The translations under genes and the position numbers were made by a program. This document shows positions 1 to 5,695 of a stretch of 13,989 bases of DNA, in pieces. Positions within the stretch are counted from its first letter, which is position 1, and every line of letters begins with the position of its first letter. Where the stretch lies: NCBI GenBank assembly GCA_023415075.1, contig JAEZLU010000282.1:1-13989 (forward strand). Direction: 5' to 3'. The DNA comes from Bacillota bacterium. GTDB lineage: Bacteria; Bacillota; Negativicutes; Sporomusales; UBA7701. The notes beneath the pieces are model-generated. The model searched no databases. It was not told the origin of the DNA and saw only the letters and a program-made list of their open reading frames with translations.

Positions 1-533
1 CGGGTGATAGGCGCCCCCCGCCTGATGTCGTCGGCCTTGTCCATCTTGCCGATATCGCCCACGCCGATGACGACAGGCACATCGACTTCGTTGAGGACGT
101 CGACGGTGTCGCCGCTAACAACAGGCCGGCTTTGACGGGGCCCTTTTTCCTGGCCATATTTGTCGACGGCGTTGGCGACAATATCGCCGGTCCCGTTTAC
201 ACAGGCATCGGCGGCCACGCCGGCGATACCCTCGGTGTTGGAGGCGACGGCGACCGCTCCGAGAACTTCGATGTCCGGATGGGTGGCGACGTATTCGAGG
301 GCGGTTTCACCCTTGCCTTTGTCCCGCCGGCCGCGATCGTCGAACATTACCAGGACAGGGTCGTGCGGCACCTTTTTCATTAGCTGGACGATTTCCCGAC
401 CGCTGATGGGAGTCGGGTTGCCGGCCGAAGCCGAGATACACCTTAGGCCCAGTTCGCTGGCAATTTTTTCAACCACGTGCTGGGCACAGCGATCACCGTC
501 GGTTACGATAATTGTCCTGATTTTTTCCGGCAT
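1..533 (-). CDS. spoVAEA: Stage V sporulation protein AEa (SpoVAEa), C-terminus cut off by the window edge
   Basis: About 177 codons are visible, and the gene runs off the left end. The soluble protein matches the SpoVAEa family: an N-terminal VTDGD motif, CISASAGNPT near residue 33, the block PHDPVLVMFDDRG near residues 55-67, EVLGAVAVASNTEG, and a C-terminal GVGDIGKMDKADDIRRGAPIT. The Bacillus protein is about 203 residues as I recall it, so roughly 25 residues are missing. ATG at 533 is preceded by GAGGTGA at good spacing, and that site overlaps the stop of the gene upstream, only 9 bp away, so translation is probably coupled. Family role: an accessory spoVA protein linked to dipicolinic acid handling and germination, with unclear biochemistry. 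In Bacillus it directly follows spoVAEb. Here two unknown genes intervene. Confidence 0.9.
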   Translation of the reverse strand, partial: MPEKIRTIIVTDGDRCAQHVVEKIASELGLRCISASAGNPTPISGREIVQLMKKVPHDPVLVMFDDRGRRDKGKGETALEYVATHPDIEVLGAVAVASNTEGIAGVAADACVNGTGDIVANAVDKYGQEKGPRQSRPVVSGDTVDVLNEVDVPVVIGVGDIGKMDKADDIRRGAPIT

Positions 534-542
534 CCTGTCACC

Positions 543-1226
543 TCATGATGTATTTTCGCTGTTTTCCTGGCCGAGCAGGTTGCTTATTTTGCCGGCCAGT
601 TTCTCGCTTTCGTCAATAACCTTTTTCAGTTTTTCCAGGCTGGCTTCCAGTTCATTAGCCAGCTCGTACTGGGCCTGGGACAGCATTTGGGCCGCTGTCG
701 AGGCCGCCGGTCCTTGCCCATTTTTGTCCTGCTGCTGTGGGCTGGCACCGCCTGAGTCTGCCTGGCCGCCACCGCGGCCTGCACCCGAGCCTTGCAGCAG
801 GCTGCTGAATATGGCCGCAAGGTCGTCGGCCCTCGGGGTGGCGGCTTTCTGCGGCGGCGCGGCCTGCTGGCCGGCCGACTGACTGCTGCCGCCGGCTTGA
901 TTATTGCCTGGCGGATTACTGCCGGCCTGATTACCGGATGCTTGATTTCCGGCGTACTGACTGCTGCTGCTGGGTTGGCCGCCGGCCGGCGACTGTCGCA
1001 GTTCGTCGAGCTGGCGGCTTATCTTTTCGAGGAGGGCTAACATCGCCGGCTCGGTGTTCAGCTTGGATTGGGCTTCGACAAAGCCGCGGGCCATCTCGGC
1101 GATCGCGCTGTCCCCTTCGCCCGGTTGACGGAATTCTTCCTTCACTCTGGGCGCCTGTTCTTCGGCGTATTCTTCGCCGCGTTCCCGGCCACGCTGGCCT
1201 ATTCGCCGGCCTGCTGACCTCGTCAT
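543..1226 (-). CDS. Unrecognised Q/G/S-rich protein with a C-terminal coiled coil, inside the spoVA cluster
   Basis: Not recognised; 227 residues. The N-terminus is charged and Arg/Glu-rich (about 1-40). A helical, coiled-coil-like segment follows (about 40-76, including LLEKISRQLDELRQ). Residues about 77-130 are disordered, rich in Gln, Gly, Ser, Asn and Pro, and a second disordered stretch lies near 145-172. The C-terminus (about 173-216) is a strong coiled coil with a regular Leu/Lys/Glu pattern. There is no signal peptide or membrane segment. I chose ATG at 1226 because GGGGTG lies about 8 nt upstream; the longer frame would overlap the gene before it. It sits 19 bp after the membrane-protein gene and 9 bp before spoVAEA, so it is very likely cotranscribed with spoVA. 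A forespore or spore structural or adaptor role is inference only. Confidence 0.75.
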   Translation of the reverse strand: MTRSAGRRIGQRGRERGEEYAEEQAPRVKEEFRQPGEGDSAIAEMARGFVEAQSKLNTEPAMLALLEKISRQLDELRQSPAGGQPSSSSQYAGNQASGNQAGSNPPGNNQAGGSSQSAGQQAAPPQKAATPRADDLAAIFSSLLQGSGAGRGGGQADSGGASPQQQDKNGQGPAASTAAQMLSQAQYELANELEASLEKLKKVIDESEKLAGKISNLLGQENSENTS

Positions 1227-1245
1227 ACCGAAACACCCCGCTGCT

Positions 1246-1632
1246 TTAAAATAAATGCCACAGGCCGGCAAGCGCCGACAACACCGCCAACCGGAAGTTT
1301 ACCACGGCGAACGGCTGCCTTACCGGCGCCACCGGGCTGACCAGGTTGACTGTTTTTTCCCAGGCCACGCCACCGGCCCCGCAGCTGACCAGATAACTTA
1401 TGAGCGAGCCGCCGAAAACGGCGGCGATAGCCGGATAGCCCTTCAGACCGCTGGTTACGGCGCTGCCGAAAGCGCCAGCGGCCACGATCGCCTCAATCCG
1501 GCCGTGGAAAAACAGGATTATCAGTACCCGCCCCAGATCGTGAATCAGGGCCGCCGCCAGCCCGTGCAGCGGATACCGCGGCCCCACAAGGCCGACGGTG
1601 AACAAAAGGCCGATGAGATCCACCGAAAGCAT
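1246..1632 (-). CDS. Unrecognised polytopic membrane protein between spoVAE and spoVAEA
   Basis: Not recognised; 128 residues and strongly hydrophobic. I count four or five membrane segments, at roughly residues 3-17, 24-43, 46-61, 65-90 and 108-127. Features are a PRYPLHG loop after the first segment, an IHDLGR motif in the second, and a Cys-Gly turn (SCGAGG) in the fourth. HDLGR looks a little like the HExxH of M50 site-2 proteases, but the second His and the Glu are absent, so protease activity is not supported. ATG at 1632 follows AGAGGTG; a GTG two codons earlier is possible. Only 8 bp separate it from the spoVAE stop, so it should be translated from the spoVA message. Its place suggests a role in the forespore inner membrane with the SpoVA channel. 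That is inference. Confidence 0.75.
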   Translation of the reverse strand: MLSVDLIGLLFTVGLVGPRYPLHGLAAALIHDLGRVLIILFFHGRIEAIVAAGAFGSAVTSGLKGYPAIAAVFGGSLISYLVSCGAGGVAWEKTVNLVSPVAPVRQPFAVVNFRLAVLSALAGLWHLF

Positions 1633-1640
1633 TTGCACCT

Positions 1641-1994
1641 CTATCCTCGGGGATTAAAGACAACGGCCATCAGTAACCCGAAAACGACTGCCGCCGTTAT
1701 GCCTACGGCCGAAGCCTTGAGGGCGCCGCTGAAAATGCCCCAGAAACCGATTTTATTGATGTCTTCGATCGTGCCGGCAACCAGGGCGTGCCCGAAACCG
1801 GGTAGAGGTACGGTAGCCCCGGCACCACCGAGATCTACGAGCGGCTGATAGAGCCCGAGGCCACTGAGTATGCCCCCCGCCACCACGAACAGAACCAGCA
1901 CGTGGGCCGGGGTCAGCGGCGTCAGGTCCATTAACAGCTGACCGACGACGCAGATCAGGCCGCCGATCAGAAAGGCCATCAGATATGCTTGCAC
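1641..1994 (-). CDS. spoVAE: Stage V sporulation protein AE (SpoVAEb), membrane subunit of the DPA channel
   Basis: A small polytopic membrane protein of 117 residues, the normal family length (about 116). Three or four membrane segments are visible, with the family blocks FLIGGLICVVGQLLMD at the N-terminus, VAGGILSGLGLYQPL in the middle, and GGAGATVPLPGFGHALV, the glycine/proline loop shared with SpoVAC. It acts with SpoVAC and SpoVAD in the forespore inner membrane to take up Ca-dipicolinate and release it at germination. I chose GTG at 1994, preceded by AGAGGGGGG about 6 nt upstream. The longer frame to 2126 would run into spoVAD. It lies 13 bp after the spoVAD stop. SpoVAC and SpoVAEb are paralogues, which accounts for the similar motifs. 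Confidence 0.93.
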   Translation of the reverse strand: MQAYLMAFLIGGLICVVGQLLMDLTPLTPAHVLVLFVVAGGILSGLGLYQPLVDLGGAGATVPLPGFGHALVAGTIEDINKIGFWGIFSGALKASAVGITAAVVFGLLMAVVFNPRG

Positions 1995-2007
1995 ACTTTT
2001 CCCCCCT

Positions 2008-3012
2008 CTAGTGTTCCACGGCGACGGCATGGCCAATGGCCGGCAGCGATTCTTTCTGCTGATAGGAAGTCGTGCTGTGGAGGCTGCCGGTGCCGATAAG
2101 CAGGATTTTGCCCAATGTTCCGGCAACCAGCTTCGGATAGAGATTGCTGCAGAAGACTACAGCCGAACTGGCGCAGCCGCTGGCGCCGGCATGCGGGTCC
2201 TGTTCCTCGCTGTAGATCAGGCAGCCGCAGTCTTCGTAGTTGGCGGATATATCGACGCCCTTGGCGGCCATAAGCTCGATAAGCAGGTTTTTGCCTACGC
2301 TGCCGAGGTCGCCGGTTGCGATGAGGTCGTAGTAGGCCGGTTGACGGCCGGTGTCCTCGATGTGCCGCCAGAGGGTGTCGGCCGCGGCCGGTGCCATCGC
2401 CGGCCCCATAGCGTTGGGGTCTTTCAGGCCGGCGTCTATCACCCGGCCGACGGTGGCCGCCGTCACTCGCGGCCCGCCACCGGCGGCGGCCAGGACGACG
2501 GCGCCGGCGCCGGTCACAGTCCACTGGGCCAGCGGCGGCCGCTGGACCCCCAGTTCGGTGGGAAACCGGTACTGGCGTTCGGCGGTGTCGTGATGGCTGG
2601 AAACGGCGGCCGCCAGCCACGCGCCGAAACCGCCATCCAGCAGGACCGCCCCTAAAAGGAGGCTTTCCGCCAGGGTCGAGCAGGCACCGTAAAGGCCAAG
2701 GAAGGGCCTGGCCAGGCTGCGCATGGCGAAATGGGTGGCCATGAGCTGGTTTAGGAGGTCGCCTGCCAGAAGATAATCGATGTCATCAAGGCTCCGACCT
2801 GTTTTGCCGACAGCTGTTCTGACAGCCCATTCGATCATGGCGGCTTCACATTTTTCCCAGCTGTCATGCCCGTCAAGGTTATCGGCCATCACCTTGTCAA
2901 AATAGCCACGCAGCAGGCCTTCGCCCTCCAGCGGGCCGACGACGGTGGCGGTGGCGGCGACGACCGGCGGCGCTGCAAAGACGATGCTTTGTTTTCCTTG
3001 TTTTTTCGTCAA
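2008..3012 (-). CDS. spoVAD: Stage V sporulation protein AD, thiolase-fold DPA-binding protein
   Basis: Peripheral SpoVA subunit of 334 residues (family about 338). The fold is that of thiolase/ketoacyl synthase, with GACST around Cys111 at the position of the thiolase nucleophile; the family uses the pocket to bind dipicolinic acid rather than for catalysis. Family landmarks are FAAPPVVAATATVVGPLEG at the N-terminus, DDIDYLLAGDLLNQL near residue 76, SSHHDTAERQYRFPTELG, QWTVTGAGA and the C-terminal GTGSL. The start is TTG at 3012, directly abutting the TAA of spoVAC, with GGGGAGGGGGG just upstream; no ATG lies nearby. A TTG start behind a strong ribosome site suggests subunit levels tuned by translation. 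It lies between spoVAC and spoVAE as in other spore formers. Confidence 0.95.
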   Translation of the reverse strand: MTKKQGKQSIVFAAPPVVAATATVVGPLEGEGLLRGYFDKVMADNLDGHDSWEKCEAAMIEWAVRTAVGKTGRSLDDIDYLLAGDLLNQLMATHFAMRSLARPFLGLYGACSTLAESLLLGAVLLDGGFGAWLAAAVSSHHDTAERQYRFPTELGVQRPPLAQWTVTGAGAVVLAAAGGGPRVTAATVGRVIDAGLKDPNAMGPAMAPAAADTLWRHIEDTGRQPAYYDLIATGDLGSVGKNLLIELMAAKGVDISANYEDCGCLIYSEEQDPHAGASGCASSAVVFCSNLYPKLVAGTLGKILLIGTGSLHSTTSYQQKESLPAIGHAVAVEH

Positions 3013-3489
3013 TTACGCCCCCCCTCCCCGCAGCAGCCAGTAGATAAAGCCGACAACCACGGAGGTCGCGAGACCATAGACGAGTACCGGCCCGGCGATG
3101 AGGAACATTTTGGCGCCGAGGCCGAAAATGTAGCCTTCGCGCTTGAATTCCATGGCCGGGGCAACAATTGAGTTGGCAAAGCCGGTAATCGGCACGATCG
3201 AGCCGGCGCCGGCCTTCCGGCCAAGTTCGTCATATACCCCGAGACCGGTGAAGAAGGCTCCCAAGAAGACCATCACCGCCGCAGTGGGGGCGGCTGCTTC
3301 TTTTTTAGCGAACCCCAGGTCCATGAAGTAGTTTTGCACCACCTGACCCAAGGTGCAAATGAGGCCACCGACTACAAATGCCCAGACCATGTTTTTCAGC
3401 AGGGGCGGTTTGGGTTTGATCCGGTTAAACTCGGCCTCATACCATTTGTTGAACTGCTGATTTGCTCCCTTCGCTTCGTCGGCAGGCAC
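3013..3489 (-). CDS. spoVAC: Stage V sporulation protein AC, membrane subunit of the DPA channel
   Basis: A polytopic membrane protein, 158 residues from the chosen start (Bacillus SpoVAC about 150). The soluble N-terminus ends in KPKPPLLKN, followed by membrane segments beginning AFVVGGLICTLGQVVQN, then AAVMVFLGAFFTGLGVYDELG, the conserved loop GAGSIVPITGFANSIVAPAMEFKREG split here as GAGSIVPITG and FANSIVAPAMEFK, and a last segment near VLVYGLATSVVVGF. SpoVAC forms the mechanosensitive-like part of the channel in the family. Two starts are possible: GTG at 3522 with no clear ribosome site, or GTG at 3489 preceded by GGAGGTG with 6-nt spacing. I chose the latter, which also fits family length. 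A weak sigma-G-like pair (GCATT at 3533-3537, 18 nt, TAAAATA at 3508-3514) would give a leader starting just before that site. No spoVAA or spoVAB precedes it. Confidence 0.92.
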   Translation of the reverse strand: MPADEAKGANQQFNKWYEAEFNRIKPKPPLLKNMVWAFVVGGLICTLGQVVQNYFMDLGFAKKEAAAPTAAVMVFLGAFFTGLGVYDELGRKAGAGSIVPITGFANSIVAPAMEFKREGYIFGLGAKMFLIAGPVLVYGLATSVVVGFIYWLLRGGGA

Positions 3490-3540
3490 AGGCTTCACCT
3501 CCGCCTTTATTTTAGCCACCACCTGTGGAGTTAATGCGCG

Positions 3541-3570
3541 TAAAATAAAGAGAGTGCCTCAGGGCACTCT
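3541..3570 (-). terminator. Rho-independent terminator after the dodecin gene
   Basis: Perfect 8-bp stem AGAGTGCC/GGCACTCT (3551-3558 and 3563-3570) with a 4-nt loop. In the minus direction it is followed by the T-rich stretch CTTTATTTTA. It starts 12 bp past the dodecin stop and separates dodecin from spoVAC. Confidence 0.85.
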
Positions 3571-3582
3571 TGAGATGCGGCG

Positions 3583-3786
3583 TTAGTTGTGCACATGGAA
3601 GGCGATTTTGACGTCGGCTTTATACTCGGCTACCCTGCCGGCATCGATATTGGCGGTGAAGTTGGTCACTTCCACCCCCAGTATGTCGTCGACGGTTTTC
3701 GAGGCCTCGTTCACAGCGTTATCCACGGCGTCGGTCCAATTATGGCGGGAAGTACCGACAAGCTCAATTACTTTTACGACACCCAT
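3583..3786 (-). CDS. Dodecin family flavin-binding protein
   Basis: A 67-residue protein of normal dodecin length. It shows the pattern VKVIELVGTS, a Trp at position 17 (the aromatic position that stacks on flavin in the family), an amphipathic helix with Ala and Val at regular spacing up to TVDDILGVEV, then two strands ending in KIAFHVHN. Dodecins form hollow 12-subunit shells that store or buffer FMN, riboflavin or related ligands in the cytoplasm. The ribosome site AAGGAGG is the best in the window, 6-7 nt before the ATG. The gene is monocistronic by structure: a terminator follows and its own possible promoter lies at 3821-3850. It separates the spoIIA operon from spoVA, which are adjacent in Bacillus. 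The ligand cannot be read from the sequence. Confidence 0.92.
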   Translation of the reverse strand: MGVVKVIELVGTSRHNWTDAVDNAVNEASKTVDDILGVEVTNFTANIDAGRVAEYKADVKIAFHVHN

Positions 3787-3801
3787 TTTTCTGCCTCCTT
3801 G

Positions 3802-4044
3802 TTATTGTGGTGGTACAGCCATAGTATGTTCAATATTCCGGTTATTATGCTCGTCGGCAACGATCGGCGCGGGGCACTTTTGCCCGGACTGTCCCGAGTT
3901 GTCCAGTGTGTCGGCAAACACCGGCCTGGCCCTAAGCGGCTCTTTCTTCGGCAGCTGCCCGCAGTAAAGCCAGACCGCAGCGCCGCTTACCGTCAGCAGC
4001 GTTAGCACCAGCATGGAAATGAGCCATCGTTTGCCGCTAACCAT
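3802..4044 (-). CDS. Unrecognised small membrane-anchored protein (80 aa)
   Basis: Not recognised. Eighty residues: a short charged N-terminus (MVSGKR), one hydrophobic segment (about 7-27), a Cys at 28 right after it, then a hydrophilic tail with a second Cys near residue 63 (GQKCPAP) and an Asn/His-rich end. The residues before Cys28 (Trp-Leu-Tyr) do not make a normal lipobox, so a signal anchor with an exported tail is likelier than a lipoprotein. ATG at 4044 has AGAGGTGA at good spacing; the longer frame to 4080 would begin inside a repeat and lacks a ribosome site. It lies between the sigF terminator and dodecin, with a 20-bp direct repeat upstream of it and again near its 3' end. Two unpaired cysteines could suggest redox or metal binding; this is speculative. 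Confidence 0.6.
   Translation of the reverse strand: MVSGKRWLISMLVLTLLTVSGAAVWLYCGQLPKKEPLRARPVFADTLDNSGQSGQKCPAPIVADEHNNRNIEHTMAVPPQ
3821..3850 (-). promoter_or_regulatory. Candidate sigma-E-type promoter for the dodecin gene
   Basis: On the minus strand GCATAAT (3844-3850) and CATACTAT (3821-3828) are separated by 15 nt. Against the Bacillus sigma-E consensus KMATATT, 13-15 nt, CATACAMT, this is 6 of 7 and 7 of 8 positions. The expected start near 3814 leaves a leader of about 28 nt before the dodecin ATG. An alternative sigma-A reading is TTGCCG (3855-3860), 17 nt, AATATT (3832-3837), with 4 of 6 matches in each box. Confidence 0.4.
3841..3860. repeat. 20-bp direct repeat, copy 1 (inside the small membrane-anchored gene)
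   Basis: GTTATTATGCTCGTCGGCAA, identical at 19 of 20 positions to copy 2 at 4061-4080 and exactly 220 bp from it. This copy is within the 3' part of the small gene and upstream of dodecin. The two copies are read in different frames, so shared protein sequence does not explain the identity. Confidence 0.8.
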
Positions 4045-4060
4045 GTTGTTCACCTCTGGC

Positions 4061-4080
4061 GTTATTATGCCCGTCGGCAA
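4061..4080. repeat. 20-bp direct repeat, copy 2 (between the sigF terminator and the small gene)
   Basis: GTTATTATGCCCGTCGGCAA, one mismatch to copy 1. On the minus strand it follows the T tract of the sigF terminator and ends 16 nt before the ATG of the small membrane-anchored gene. Its minus-strand core GCATAATAA resembles a sporulation -10 box, but no matching -35 is seen because the T tract occupies that place. Confidence 0.8.
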
Positions 4081-4113
4081 AAAAAAAAGACCTCTTTACA
4101 TCCTCACGAGGTC
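4079..4113 (-). terminator. Rho-independent terminator of the spoIIA operon
   Basis: Stem GACCTC/GAGGTC (4108-4113 and 4089-4094) with a 13-nt loop and a run of ten T in the minus direction. The 5' arm lies in the last codons of sigF, and the stop codon lies in the arm/loop region, so the hairpin can form only once ribosomes have cleared the end of sigF. Confidence 0.85.
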
Positions 4114-4835
4114 TGGAGATATTCTCTGAGCAGTCGGAGGGCCTGTTTTTCAATCCGTGATACCTGAACCTGGGACAGGCCGATCAGCTTGGCAATTTCG
4201 GCCTGGGTCTTATCGCCGAAAAACCGCATTTCCACCACCTGCCGTTCGCGGACAGGCAGGCGGGACAACACTTCACGCAGGGCCAGGTTGTCAAAATAGG
4301 CACTGTCCTGGCCGTCGTCGCGCTTCAGTTGGTCGAGGAGATGGATGGGATCGCCGTCGCCGAAGAAGGATTGTTCGTAAAGGGAGGCCGGCGGCTGGAT
4401 AGCCTCGAGGGCCAGGGCGATGTCCTGCGACGACACAGCGAGTTCGGCCGCCACCTCGCTGATTGTCGGCTCCCGTCCCAGCGTGCCCCGGAGACTTTCC
4501 TGAACTTTGTGCACCCGGTAGGCGAGTTCCTTGAGCGGTCGGCTCACTTTTACCGGGTTGTCGTCGCGGATGTAGCGGCGGATCTCGCCAATTATCATCG
4601 GCACCGCATAGGTGGAAAACTTTACGCTGTAGGCGGTATCAAACCGGTCAATGGCTTTCATAAGGCCGATGCAGCCGATCTGGAAGAGGTCGTCCCATTC
4701 GTAGCCGCGGCCGTTGAAACGGTGGACAATGCTGCGCACAAGGTTGAGGTTGCCCTGAAGCAGCTTGTCCCTGGCGGCAGCGTCGCCGGCCTGGGCTTTC
4801 GCGAGCAGCTCCTTTATGTCGTTGTCGCCTAACAT
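4104..4835 (-). CDS. sigF: RNA polymerase sporulation sigma factor sigma-F
   Basis: The first forespore-specific sigma factor, 243 residues (Bacillus 255). It belongs to the sigma-B/F/G group of sigma-70. Region 2 is visible at about 28-95, with DDLFQIGCIGLMKAIDRFD in 2.2 and FSTYAVPMIIGEIRRYIRD in 2.3-2.4. Region 3 spans about 100-165, and region 4 (about 183-240) carries the LPVRERQVVEMRFF block and the helix-turn-helix TQAEIAKLIGLSQVQVSRIE. Sigma-F binds core polymerase in the forespore when SpoIIAA displaces SpoIIAB. ATG at 4835 has AGGTGG 5 nt upstream; an in-frame GTG at 4844 abuts the spoIIAB stop but has no ribosome site. The gap to spoIIAB is 9 bp. A terminator overlaps its end. Sigma-G is also similar, but the spoIIA context settles the identity. 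Confidence 0.97.
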   Translation of the reverse strand: MLGDNDIKELLAKAQAGDAAARDKLLQGNLNLVRSIVHRFNGRGYEWDDLFQIGCIGLMKAIDRFDTAYSVKFSTYAVPMIIGEIRRYIRDDNPVKVSRPLKELAYRVHKVQESLRGTLGREPTISEVAAELAVSSQDIALALEAIQPPASLYEQSFFGDGDPIHLLDQLKRDDGQDSAYFDNLALREVLSRLPVRERQVVEMRFFGDKTQAEIAKLIGLSQVQVSRIEKQALRLLREYLQTS

Positions 4836-4844
4836 GGCGGCCAC

Positions 4845-5276
4845 CTAATGAGCCGGATTGGTATCGATCTTTTTCACCATGCGGACGGTTGTGCCCTTAT
4901 CGATAGCCGACTCGACCGTCAGTTCGTCCATGAACGACTCCATAAAGACAAATCCGAGGCCCATCCTTTCAGGCGCGGTGGTGAAGGACGGCCGGCGGGC
5001 CTGCTCGATGTCGGCGATACCGCGGCCGTAATCGGTGACGACGAACTCCAGCCGGTCGTCGAACAAGGCGAGGGTAAATTCGATGTCACCGAGCTTGTCG
5101 GCATAACCGTGGATGATGGCGTTGGAAATGGCCTCCGAAACGGCTACCTTTATTTCTTCGAGATCGTTGAGCGTAAGGTCCACCTGGGCGGCGAAGGCGG
5201 CGGCGGCAACCCTGGCGATGCCTACGTTCTCGCTGGTGCTGGGAAAGATCATCTTCAGGCAGTTTTTGCTTGTCAT
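4845..5276 (-). CDS. spoIIAB: Anti-sigma-F factor and SpoIIAA kinase SpoIIAB
   Basis: A GHKL-type serine kinase and anti-sigma factor, 143 residues (Bacillus 146). The ATP-binding motifs are clear: the N box VSEAISNAIIHGY (about 46-58, with Glu48 and Asn52), the G1 box DYGRG (82-86), a G2-type MGLGF (105-109), and the C-terminal KGTTV. It holds sigma-F inactive with ATP bound and phosphorylates SpoIIAA. ATG at 5276 follows GAGGAGG with 6-nt spacing, a site that overlaps the spoIIAA stop; an earlier frame start at 5291 would lie inside spoIIAA. The 11-bp gap supports coupled translation, which in this module keeps the stoichiometry with SpoIIAA. Confidence 0.97.
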   Translation of the reverse strand: MTSKNCLKMIFPSTSENVGIARVAAAAFAAQVDLTLNDLEEIKVAVSEAISNAIIHGYADKLGDIEFTLALFDDRLEFVVTDYGRGIADIEQARRPSFTTAPERMGLGFVFMESFMDELTVESAIDKGTTVRMVKKIDTNPAH

Positions 5277-5287
5277 TGCCGTCCTCC

Positions 5288-5623
5288 TCACAGATTCGCT
5301 AGCGCGTCGGCCTCGCTGCCGAACAGTTTGATGACCTTTAGCAGACCGGCCATTTCGAATATCCGGACAACCTGGGGGCGAACGTTGGCTGCCAGCAGTT
5401 GGCCGCCCTGGGCGGTAACCTTCTTGTAACGGCCAAGGATGACTCCCAGGCCTGAGCTGTCAACAAATGTCACGCCTTTCAGGTTGAGCAGGAGGTGCCT
5501 GGCCTGGCTGACCGCCAGCGCCTCGTCCACCCGGCGCCTAAATTCGTCGGCCCCCAGCATGTCAAGTTCTCCTTCCACCCTCACCAGCAAAATTCCTTGT
5601 TTTACCTGCGTGCTTATATTCAA
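5288..5623 (-). CDS. spoIIAA: Anti-anti-sigma-F factor SpoIIAA
   Basis: A STAS-domain protein of 111 residues (Bacillus 117). The phosphorylation motif DSSGLGVILGRYK is intact; the second Ser (Ser57) corresponds to the Ser58 phosphorylated by SpoIIAB in Bacillus. The N-terminal VRVEGELD and the C-terminal RIFEMAGLLKVI also fit. Unphosphorylated SpoIIAA frees sigma-F in the forespore after the phosphatase SpoIIE (not in this window) acts. The start is TTG at 5623, with GGGAGGT 6 nt upstream and no competing ATG. It is the first gene of the three-gene operon and has a sigma-H-like promoter 34 bp upstream of the start codon. Confidence 0.97.
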   Translation of the reverse strand: MNISTQVKQGILLVRVEGELDMLGADEFRRRVDEALAVSQARHLLLNLKGVTFVDSSGLGVILGRYKKVTAQGGQLLAANVRPQVVRIFEMAGLLKVIKLFGSEADALANL

Positions 5624-5656
5624 ATTATTACCTCCCGGACTGCGCTATTGTAGTTT

Positions 5657-5685
5657 GATTTCGATAATTGGAATTTTTTTCCTGC
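5657..5685 (-). promoter_or_regulatory. Sigma-H-type promoter of the spoIIA operon
   Basis: On the minus strand GCAGGAAAA (5677-5685), an 11-nt spacer, then ATCGAAATC (5657-5665). The sigma-H consensus is RNAGGAWWW, 11-12 nt, RNNGAATWW; the -35 fits fully and the -10 misses at two positions. The spoIIA operon of Bacillus is known to be sigma-H and Spo0A-P dependent, which raises the prior. TATCGAA in the -10 is one base from the core of a 0A box (TGTCGAA), but its place over the -10 would be unusual for activation. Confidence 0.6.
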
Positions 5686-5695
5686 AAAGACAGGC

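Noticed and set aside
160..882. Plus-strand open frame of 240 codons spanning spoVAEA and the Q/G/S-rich gene
   Set aside because: It is antisense to two genes with clear ribosome sites and one with family homology. Its Ser/Pro/Arg-rich protein is the usual GC-rich shadow.
1246..1632. M50 site-2 protease from the HDLGR motif of the membrane protein
   Set aside because: The HExxH catalytic motif is absent (no Glu, no second His) and no later Asp motif was seen.
2011..2655. Plus- and minus-strand open frames of over 200 codons opposite or across spoVAD
   Set aside because: spoVAD is full length and its motifs are intact; the other frames give Arg/Gly/Ala-rich proteins with no recognisable motif.
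4061..4080. CATAATA as the -10 box of a sigma-G promoter for the small membrane-anchored gene
   Set aside because: The -10 fits well, but the place of the -35 is the T tract of the sigF terminator, with no GHATR-like sequence at 17-18 nt.
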